From Rheinheimera sp. A13L (GTDB lineage: Bacteria; Pseudomonadota; Gammaproteobacteria; Enterobacterales; Alteromonadaceae): a stretch of DNA of 64,000 nt. Below, one piece after another: positions 57,110 to 64,000 of this stretch. Each line of letters starts with the position of its first letter. Position 1 is the first letter of the stretch. A model generated the notes under the pieces. That model saw only the letters and a program-made list of their open reading frames with translations, had not been told where the DNA came from and searched no databases. The stretch lies in NCBI RefSeq assembly GCF_000217935.1, contig NZ_AFHI01000009.1, forward strand, positions 55,518-119,517. Reading direction: 5' to 3'. The translations under genes and the position numbers were made by a program.

Positions 57110-57265
57110 CTGTTTTGGGCATATCCGTTTTGGTTTATGCCCAATTTCTGTTGTTGTTTTAATCACATAGCGTACAAATTTTCTGGCAAATTTGTATTTC
57201 TCACTGGGATTTGTTTAATCATTTGTTATAGTAGAACTGCATCTACAATAGAACAATGACTGAGC

Positions 57266-58921
57266 ATGACTGCAGAGCAATCCAAATTAGAGCAACAACT
57301 GGCCAAGCTTCACCATCAATATATGGAGCGGTTACAAGCCGATATCCCTGTTTTAGCCTCTCAGGTTGGAACTCTGGTGACCTTATCTGCTCAATCAGAC
57401 TGGCGTTCAGTAGTACTTCCACTTAAGCATAAATTTCATACCCTGGCTGGTTCTGCTGGTACTTTTGGCTTGCCGCAGTTAGGCAAACTGGCAAAAAAGC
57501 TGGAATTACAGCTAAAAGACTGGATGGCTGCGGAGTTTCCGCCTGAATTGTCAGAAATTAACAGTTTTATGGCGATTTTCCAGCAAGTGCAATACGCCCA
57601 TCAAAGTGGACACCAGGTGATGAGTTTGACGTCTGCCAGACTCGATCTGATACATGATCAGCAAGCCTTGATTTATGTTTTAGAAGATGACGAAGAAACA
57701 GCACAACATCTGACCTTGACCTTAGCGACTTTTGGTTATCAGATCCAAAGTTACAGGCGCATTGCTGAATTAGATCAAGCGCTGAAAACGAAGTTGCCTG
57801 AAGCATTAATTCTGGATATCACCTTGCCAGATGAAGAGCAAACGGGTCTGGATTATATTGCTGAATTTCAACAGAGTTTAGATGAAGCTTTACCTGTGCT
57901 GGTATTAACCAGTCATGACAGCTTTGAGCATCACCTGCAGGCTGTGCGTATCGGCGCTCAGGGCTACTTTGTGAAGCCTTTAAATACCACAGCGCTGGAA
58001 GCCCGTTTACAGCGTTTGTTGGCTGTAAGGCGGCGTGAAGCCTTCAGAGTACTGATAGTGGATGATGATCAACTGTTGGCTGAACATTATGCTTTAGTGC
58101 TGCAAGGCGCTGGCCTGCGGGCTGAGATTTTGCTGGACCCTTCACAAATTTATGATGGCCTGAGTCGTTTCCGTCCTGATGTTATTTTGCTGGATGTACT
58201 GATGCCGGGTTGTTCAGGCCCTGAACTGGCTCAGTTGATCCGTTTACAGGATGAATGGCTTAGTGTGCCTATTATTTATTTATCCTCAGAAACAGATGGT
58301 GAACGCCAACTGGCGGCTTTAGTGAAAGGGGGCGATGATTTCCTGACTAAACCTATCACAGACACTGCGTTAATAGTGGCTGTTTTTGCCAGAGCACAAC
58401 GGGCCAGGCAACTGGCCGATATGATGACAAAAGACAGCTTAACCGGCTTATTACAACACGCCAGAGTAAAAGAACGATTGAGCCATGAGTTGCAACGCAG
58501 TGAACGTACCGGTGAGCCTTTAAGTGTGGTGATGCTGGATATCGACCACTTTAAAAAGGTGAATGATAACTATGGTCATCTAACTGGTGATCAGGTGATC
58601 AGCAGTTTAGCCAACTTACTGAAGCAGCAACTGCGTAAAACAGACATTATTGGCCGTTATGGCGGCGAAGAGTTTTTATTAATTTTACCTGACTGTAATC
58701 AGAATCAAGCTTTTGGTCTGGTTGAGCAACTACGACAGTCTTTTGCCAGCTTGCCTTTTAGTTTTGACTATCAGAATTTCCACTGTACTTTCAGTGCTGG
58801 TATTTGCCAGGCGACAGCCACAGATCAGACTGATCAACTGATCGATCAGGCCGATAAAGCCTTGTACGCTTCTAAACATGCAGGGCGAAATCAAACCCAG
58901 TTGTATCAGCCTCCAGCCTGA
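57266..58921 (+). CDS. HPt-REC-REC-GGDEF diguanylate cyclase
   Basis: 551 residues. HPt domain (about 10-110) with phosphorylatable H58 in KFHTLAGSAGTFG; receiver 1 (about 130-250) with D184 (LILDITLPDE); receiver 2 (about 263-378) with D310 (ILLDVLMPGCSG); GGDEF domain (about 390-551) with DIDHFKKVNDNYGH and active GGEEF (466-470), plus inhibitory-site RKTD five residues before it. It should make c-di-GMP, with output set by phosphorylation. It converges on a hybrid kinase gene 63 bp away, a plausible phosphodonor. Having HPt and two receivers in one chain allows internal relay. Confidence 0.93.
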   Translation: MTAEQSKLEQQLAKLHHQYMERLQADIPVLASQVGTLVTLSAQSDWRSVVLPLKHKFHTLAGSAGTFGLPQLGKLAKKLELQLKDWMAAEFPPELSEINSFMAIFQQVQYAHQSGHQVMSLTSARLDLIHDQQALIYVLEDDEETAQHLTLTLATFGYQIQSYRRIAELDQALKTKLPEALILDITLPDEEQTGLDYIAEFQQSLDEALPVLVLTSHDSFEHHLQAVRIGAQGYFVKPLNTTALEARLQRLLAVRRREAFRVLIVDDDQLLAEHYALVLQGAGLRAEILLDPSQIYDGLSRFRPDVILLDVLMPGCSGPELAQLIRLQDEWLSVPIIYLSSETDGERQLAALVKGGDDFLTKPITDTALIVAVFARAQRARQLADMMTKDSLTGLLQHARVKERLSHELQRSERTGEPLSVVMLDIDHFKKVNDNYGHLTGDQVISSLANLLKQQLRKTDIIGRYGGEEFLLILPDCNQNQAFGLVEQLRQSFASLPFSFDYQNFHCTFSAGICQATATDQTDQLIDQADKALYASKHAGRNQTQLYQPPA

Positions 58922-58984
58922 CACCAGCCAGGCAGCTTGCCGGAGCTTTCTTCTCCATAAATTGCTTGTTTCAGCTCTAAGCTA

Positions 58985-61900
58985 CTACTGAGCTGGAGGC
59001 AGTAAGTTTTTTAGCTGCTGTAATAAGGCGGGTAAGTCGATTCTGCTTTTCGCTAAAACTAAGTCCACCTGATGCCGCTGAGCCTGATTTAACTCCTGAG
59101 CCGACCAAATCACCACTGGGGTTTGTGGCTGTCGAACAGCTAATTCAGGCAGCAATTCCAGTCCTGAGCCATCTGGTAAACCTATATCCAGTATGACTAA
59201 ATCAAATCTTTGACTGTTCAGCAGTTGTAAGGCTGATTTAACACTGGTAGCTTGCACAGAGGACGCAAAATCAGCCAGGTGTACTGCCAGAATCTGGCCT
59301 AAGTGCGGATCATCTTCCACATGTAAAATCCGGGTACTGTGTTTTTTATCCGCTCCTAATAATAATTCCAGTTTTCCAAGCAATGAGGAAGGCGACACTG
59401 GTTTATCCAGCCAATCCAGCGCATGTATGCCACCTAATAACTGAGTATGGTTGTCTTTTGATTCTGAACTGACGATCAACACAGGAGTGGTTTGATACTG
59501 GCTACGACTGCGCAGTTCAGCAAACAGAGCTGAACCATGGCCATCGGGCAGATTAAGATCCAGCGTAATGGCCTGATACTGGTCCTGATCCAAAGCCGCT
59601 ATTGCTTCTTTCAGGGTTGCAGCACAACGGCTCTGATAACCCTGACTGTGAAGCAGTTGCATAATAAATCCAGCGACATGGGGGTCATCTTCCACCACCA
59701 GTATTTTCGGCTGATTCAGGCTGGCTTGTCTGGCTTGTGCAAAGCTCAGATAGAAGCAACTGCCTTTTGGATTCAGGTTATAAAAGCCCACTTTGCCATC
59801 CATATGTTCGGTCAGCTCTTTGACTATGGATAAACCCAGACCAGTGCCTTCGCTTTGTCGGCTGTCTGCACCATCAGCTTGTGAAAACTTCTCAAAAATA
59901 AAAGCTTTAAATTCATCGGAGATGCCCGGCCCCTGGTCTTCTACCTCAATCCGAACCTGACCTTCGTCCAGTATGGACCGTACTTTAACAACTGAACCTG
60001 TCGGGGAAAATTTGGCTGCGTTAGACAATAAATTCGCCATGATCTGCTGAAATCTCATCGCATCCACCATTACCAGGGCGTCCTGCGTTTCAGATAGTTG
60101 GAGTTGAACCTCGTATTTAGCAGCATAAGGCTGATTACTTTGTACCGCCTTATCGAGCAGATCAGAAATCAGGCAAAGACTCATATCAAAATGCATTTTG
60201 CCTGCCACCAGTTTATCTATATCCAGCAAGTCGTTAATCAACTGACTAAGTCTGGCACTGTTATCTTTAGCTATATCCAGCATAGAGACCATAGCTGTGG
60301 GCACAGGGCCCAGTACACCGCCAGTGACCAACGCCAGAGAGCCGGAAATAGAGGTCAGTGGGGTGCGTAGTTCATGGCTTACCATAGAGACAAACTGGTT
60401 TTTCATTTGCTCAATACGGCGACGCTCAGTGATATCCTGAATAATGGACCATATTTGTTGTTCACCTTCATGGTTTTGGATCAGCACTCCGGTGACAGAC
60501 ACTGGCACTAAATGCCCGTCATAGTGCAATAATTCATGTTCCTGCGGCCCATAACGGCCATAATGCTGCAGCTGCGCTATATGTTCACTTGCCAGAGTGG
60601 CATAGTCGACAAATGATGGCTTCTGAGCACAGTCCCCCATAGTCTGGTAACCCAGCATGTGATAGAACTCAGGGTTTGCTTCAAGAAAAACACCATCTGT
60701 AAAACGGTTCAGCACTATAGCCAGTGGTGCCATCTGATACAAAGAAGATAACTTTTGCTGGCTTGAGCTTAAGGCTTGTAAGGCTTCGTGTTGCGAAGAC
60801 ACATCCCAGATAAAGCCATCTATATATAGCAGCTCACCCTGTTCATCAAAAACACCCTGACCCAGCTCCTGTACCCAGCGCAAGCTGCCATCTTTATGAT
60901 AGAGCCGGTATTCCACACTAAAACGCTGCTTATTAGCCAAAGCCTGCTGCACAGAATGGTTGGCTTGTTCGGCATCGTCCGGATGATAAAGTTTGCCAAA
61001 ATTCATCTCTTTGCTTCGGATGAGCTGCTGGGCTTTATAACCCGTGAGTGCAAATACTTCGTCACTGATAAAAAGCATGGTCCAGTTGGCGTCGTTACGG
61101 CATCTGTAGACCACTCCAGGCAAGTGATCCAACATAGACCTGTATCGTTGCTCACTCATCAGCAGGGCATGATTTAAGTGCTCCAACTGAGTCACATCAA
61201 TAGCGACACCTAAAAAACCAAGGATATTGTTTTGTTCGTCGCGCATGGCCGACACACTTAACCGTACTTGTTTTCGTTCGCCATTTTTGCAAATGTAGGT
61301 CCATTGTCTGGTTTCGCTTTGACCTTGTCTGGCCTGGTATACAAAAACGTCGAAGCCTTGAATGCTTTGCTGATGATTTTTACTCAGCAGTTGGCCCTGA
61401 GCGTCAACTTCTGCGGGGTCGTGAAATAAGGCAGGGCTATGCAGACCAACCAGTTCGTCTGCGCTGTAGCCCAGCATACGTTCCGCCCCTGTATTAAATA
61501 GCTTGATGGTGCCTGTTGGGTCTACCGAAATCAAAGCTACTTCAGTGGAGGAGTCAATAATGGCTTGCAACCAGGAGCGGGTTTGCAGAATTTCGGTTTC
61601 TTTTTCCAAAGCTTGTGTCACGTCTGCGTGAACTCCAAACATCAGCAGTGGTTTCCCCTCACTGGTCCAGCTCATTACTTTGCCTATGGCATGGATCCAT
61701 ACCCAATGCCCATCCTTATGTTTCATGCGAAAAGTGCTGTCGTAGTAGGGAGAGAGCTGAGAAAAATGCTGCTCCAGCAGTTTCCTTGATGTCACTAGAT
61801 CATCCGGATGAGCGAGCTCAGCCCAGAGGTCAACAGAAGTGTATTGCTGTGCTGTGAGTCCAATCAGAGTAAACCAGCGTTCGTTATACACTGTAGTTCC

Positions 61901-62839
61901 TGTTTGAACATTCCATTCCCAAGTGCCCAAATTAGAGCCATTGATAATGGCATCCATCCTGTCATGTTCCTGCTTAATTTGAGCTTGCTGTTGATGTACT
62001 TCTGTCACATTGGCAGCGATGATAACGATACTCTCCACCTCGCCTTTCTGATTTTTTTGCGGCACAAAGTTGATATCAAAAACCTGTCCGTTTGCCGGAG
62101 CTGAGTGGAAATGTGCTGCGGTTCCAGTCAAACAAAGCTGGAGTGACGGCAACGCCTCTTCAAAGGCTCTGTCACCAAATACTTGCTGAATAGTTTTGCC
62201 TACCGCCAACTTCGGTTCCACTCCAAACCACTCAGCATATTTATGGTTACAAAATATGTAGCGAAAGTGAGTGTCGACCTGACCCAGTAACAAAGGGGCA
62301 TGTTCAATGACTGTGGTTAAAGTACGTTGTTGCTGATAATAAAGTTCAGCCTTTTGCCGTGCTTCCAATAACTGCACTGCCTGCATGCCAAGTAATGTCA
62401 GACTTTGTTGTTGCTCAGGCGTCAGTTCCCTTACTTTGGTGTCCACCACACACAAAGTTCCAAGCACAGCTCCATTACTTAAGGTCAGTGGGGTGCCAGC
62501 ATATAAACGTATGCCTTCAGCTTTTACTACATCAGGATTATCGGCAAAGCGAGGGTCAGCGCTGGCATCTGAGACATAAGTCAGGGTATTGGGCTCTAAG
62601 ATGCTGTGCGCACAAAAAGAGACGTCTCTGGAGGTTTGATGATGATCAAAACCAATTTTGGCTTTAAACCATTGCCTGTCTTTATCCACCAATGTCAGCA
62701 CAGCATAAGGGGTCTGGCAAATATGACTGGCTAATTGTACCAGTGCATCAAATGCCGCCTCAGGCGCTGTATCAAGAATGTTCAACGAATGCAGAGTGGT
62801 TAAACGTTGTATTTCATTGGGTGGAAAAGCTGCCCGCAT
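58985..62839 (-). CDS. GAF/PAS hybrid sensor histidine kinase with two receivers
   Basis: 1284 residues, no membrane segment. N-terminal GAF (about 1-165; SFCAHSIL and YAGTPLTLSNGAVLGTLCV), five PAS domains (about 170-285, 300-415, 425-550, 560-690, 700-815), HisKA with H822 in MVSHELRTPLTSISG, HATPase (about 920-1040; NLLSNAAKFSPTG, DQGPGISDEF, GTGLGLSIVKEL), then receivers with D1094 (ITLDLNLPDG) and D1218 (VILDIGLPDG). It lacks its own HPt. It senses unknown soluble signals, perhaps redox or small ligands, and may pass phosphate to the HPt of the convergent GGDEF protein. Confidence 0.95.
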   Translation of the reverse strand: MRAAFPPNEIQRLTTLHSLNILDTAPEAAFDALVQLASHICQTPYAVLTLVDKDRQWFKAKIGFDHHQTSRDVSFCAHSILEPNTLTYVSDASADPRFADNPDVVKAEGIRLYAGTPLTLSNGAVLGTLCVVDTKVRELTPEQQQSLTLLGMQAVQLLEARQKAELYYQQQRTLTTVIEHAPLLLGQVDTHFRYIFCNHKYAEWFGVEPKLAVGKTIQQVFGDRAFEEALPSLQLCLTGTAAHFHSAPANGQVFDINFVPQKNQKGEVESIVIIAANVTEVHQQQAQIKQEHDRMDAIINGSNLGTWEWNVQTGTTVYNERWFTLIGLTAQQYTSVDLWAELAHPDDLVTSRKLLEQHFSQLSPYYDSTFRMKHKDGHWVWIHAIGKVMSWTSEGKPLLMFGVHADVTQALEKETEILQTRSWLQAIIDSSTEVALISVDPTGTIKLFNTGAERMLGYSADELVGLHSPALFHDPAEVDAQGQLLSKNHQQSIQGFDVFVYQARQGQSETRQWTYICKNGERKQVRLSVSAMRDEQNNILGFLGVAIDVTQLEHLNHALLMSEQRYRSMLDHLPGVVYRCRNDANWTMLFISDEVFALTGYKAQQLIRSKEMNFGKLYHPDDAEQANHSVQQALANKQRFSVEYRLYHKDGSLRWVQELGQGVFDEQGELLYIDGFIWDVSSQHEALQALSSSQQKLSSLYQMAPLAIVLNRFTDGVFLEANPEFYHMLGYQTMGDCAQKPSFVDYATLASEHIAQLQHYGRYGPQEHELLHYDGHLVPVSVTGVLIQNHEGEQQIWSIIQDITERRRIEQMKNQFVSMVSHELRTPLTSISGSLALVTGGVLGPVPTAMVSMLDIAKDNSARLSQLINDLLDIDKLVAGKMHFDMSLCLISDLLDKAVQSNQPYAAKYEVQLQLSETQDALVMVDAMRFQQIMANLLSNAAKFSPTGSVVKVRSILDEGQVRIEVEDQGPGISDEFKAFIFEKFSQADGADSRQSEGTGLGLSIVKELTEHMDGKVGFYNLNPKGSCFYLSFAQARQASLNQPKILVVEDDPHVAGFIMQLLHSQGYQSRCAATLKEAIAALDQDQYQAITLDLNLPDGHGSALFAELRSRSQYQTTPVLIVSSESKDNHTQLLGGIHALDWLDKPVSPSSLLGKLELLLGADKKHSTRILHVEDDPHLGQILAVHLADFASSVQATSVKSALQLLNSQRFDLVILDIGLPDGSGLELLPELAVRQPQTPVVIWSAQELNQAQRHQVDLVLAKSRIDLPALLQQLKNLLPPAQ

Positions 62840-63223
62840 ACCAAATTCCAGACAATAGATATGAATTGAGTGTAACTGTAAATTTAGAAGCTTTTAAACA
62901 AAAAGAAGAAACAAAGCATGTATTTAGTAATTTAATACTGTAACAGGGGTAAAACTGTGTTCCGTCTGCCAGGGGGTAAGCTGGCTTGTTGTAATTCAGG
63001 ACAAATCGACAGTTTTTATGAAAATCGATGCGCGGCTATTGTTTCAGTCTCTGAGAAGAGGTGAGTCTGCATATAACTCAGTTTGCAGTGGCTTTGGCTG
63101 AAAATTCGACAAAGTGACATGACAAAAACAACAAAGTCGACGAGCATGAGGTTTGAAGGCAAGGAATTGAGGCGGCTTACAGAGCTCGCTATTCTGGAAA
63201 GGTCATTACCAAAGGGAGTTTTT
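62840..63223. other. intergenic region between divergent genes
   Basis: 384 bp between the hybrid kinase (leftward) and the hydrolase (rightward). It should hold promoters for both, but I could not find a convincing -35/-10 pair. An ATCGA/TCGAT inverted repeat near 63005-63028 has a long loop and is probably not significant. No RNA gene or coding frame is supported. Confidence 0.5.
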
Positions 63224-64000
63224 ATGTTCTGCAAAATTCTATTTTTATGTCTGATGTTGTTGGTAAATGTTGCCGAAGCGTCAGAAGCGCAGCTGTTAAG
63301 GCAAGATTATCAAAGCACAGTAGATGATTTAAAGCGGCAATATTTTGTTTATTTACCAGTGGGTTATGACCAAAAAGCTGAACAAAAATGGCCTGTACTA
63401 TTGTTTCTGCATGGCAATGGTGAAAGGGGCAATGGCCTGGATGAGCTGGATTACACTATGGTTCACGGCCCTTTATACGAGGCTTGGGTGCAAAAACGTG
63501 ACCTGCCTTTTATTATGATTGTTCCGCAACTGCATATGTTTGATATGGGCAAGCTGCCTTATATTGCCAACCGCAGTAAAGCGGATATTCCGAAGCGCCT
63601 TTTGGATGGCGTACCCTCTCGTCCTGTGATGTTCGCATCCGATAAAGCTATAGAACCGGCAAAGCTGGTGCCTGATATCTCTAAAGTACCGGTGTTATTA
63701 CCAGATGGCTGGGAGAGAGCTGAGCAGGATTTGCTGGCTATGCTTGCGACTGTGCAGAAAAATTACAACACAGATGCTAAACGTCTTTATATCTCAGGCA
63801 TCAGCTACGGTGGTTTTGGCACCTGGTATATGGCCAGCAAGCACCCACAGTTATTCGCTGCCGCTGCTCCTGTGGTGGCTTGGGGTCACCCGGATTTAAT
63901 GCCACCTATAGCAGCAGCTAAGCTACCACTCTGGGTGATAGCTGCAGGCCGGGATTCGGCTATCAATAAAGATAATATCTACCCAGGCATAGAGACATTG
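63224..64000 (+). CDS. secreted alpha/beta hydrolase (esterase/peptidase-like), 3' truncated
   Basis: 259 codons are present and the frame is open at the right edge. Signal peptide MFCKILFLCLMLLVNVAEA. The hydrolase fold shows the oxyanion loop LFLHGNGERG, IVPQLHMFDMG, and the nucleophile elbow GISYGGFGTWYMA (GxSxG). The acid and histidine would be beyond or near the edge; GRDSAINKDN is where the acid region begins. It resembles the predicted peptidase/feruloyl-esterase group of periplasmic hydrolases. AAAGGGAG lies just upstream of ATG 63224. Substrate unknown. Confidence 0.82.
   Translation, partial: MFCKILFLCLMLLVNVAEASEAQLLRQDYQSTVDDLKRQYFVYLPVGYDQKAEQKWPVLLFLHGNGERGNGLDELDYTMVHGPLYEAWVQKRDLPFIMIVPQLHMFDMGKLPYIANRSKADIPKRLLDGVPSRPVMFASDKAIEPAKLVPDISKVPVLLPDGWERAEQDLLAMLATVQKNYNTDAKRLYISGISYGGFGTWYMASKHPQLFAAAAPVVAWGHPDLMPPIAAAKLPLWVIAAGRDSAINKDNIYPGIETL

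Noticed and set aside
63016..63234. Leftward 72-codon frame in the kinase-hydrolase gap
   Set aside because: It overlaps the hydrolase start and its ribosome-binding region, has no start signal and low-complexity composition.

Overview
The window is a chromosomal segment of a gammaproteobacterium, most probably an Alteromonadales/Chromatiales-type aquatic bacterium close to Rheinheimera or Alishewanella. The genus is inferred from gene order and protein style, not from a search. It is almost entirely coding, and most of its backbone is classic gammaproteobacterial synteny: fldB / xerD-dsbC-recJ-prfB-lysS, pyrG-eno, ftsB-ispD-ispF-truD-surE-pcm-yqaA-nlpD-rpoS, mutS / pncC-recA, and metA-metH. 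No transposase, phage gene, CRISPR array, rRNA or tRNA gene was found.

Region by region: 0-5.3 kb holds the tail of an M28 peptidase, a two-receiver protein, a SUI1/YciH factor, a GAF protein, an aspartate/aromatic aminotransferase, a periplasmic binding protein and fldB. 5.3-11.5 kb is the xerD-dsbC-recJ-prfB-lysS block, with the programmed +1 frameshift intact in prfB. 11.6-22 kb runs from pyrG to rpoS. 22.1-30.7 kb lies between rpoS and mutS and is accessory: a four-gene cluster of circularly permuted ATP-grasp, alpha-E, ATP-grasp/alpha-E fusion and transglutaminase-like genes, a small unknown gene behind a good sigma-54 promoter, and a PhoD-like phosphatase. 30.7-35 kb is mutS, pncC and recA with a perfect LexA box. 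36-40.8 kb is a MetJ-controlled methionine operon in which MetH is divided into two overlapping genes.

40.8-64 kb is more variable: a PilZ protein, a TPR/transglutaminase-like lipoprotein followed by an exported M28 peptidase, an OsmC-pirin fusion, three photolyase/cryptochrome genes of different subfamilies in one overlapping operon, a Zrg-like zinc-uptake gene set (DUF2796, DUF3299, ABC ATPase, permease) with a TonB-dependent receptor and a sulfotransferase lying inside it, an HPt-REC-REC-GGDEF protein facing a large GAF/PAS hybrid histidine kinase, and a truncated secreted alpha/beta hydrolase at the right edge.

The most interesting items are the ATP-grasp/alpha-E/transglutaminase cluster with a catalytically degraded second ATP-grasp, the split MetH, the triple photolyase operon, the zinc-type locus with an inserted receptor/sulfotransferase pair, the OsmC-pirin fusion, and the sigma-54-driven gene of unknown function. 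All functional statements come from reading motifs and recalled family knowledge; no alignment or database search was run.
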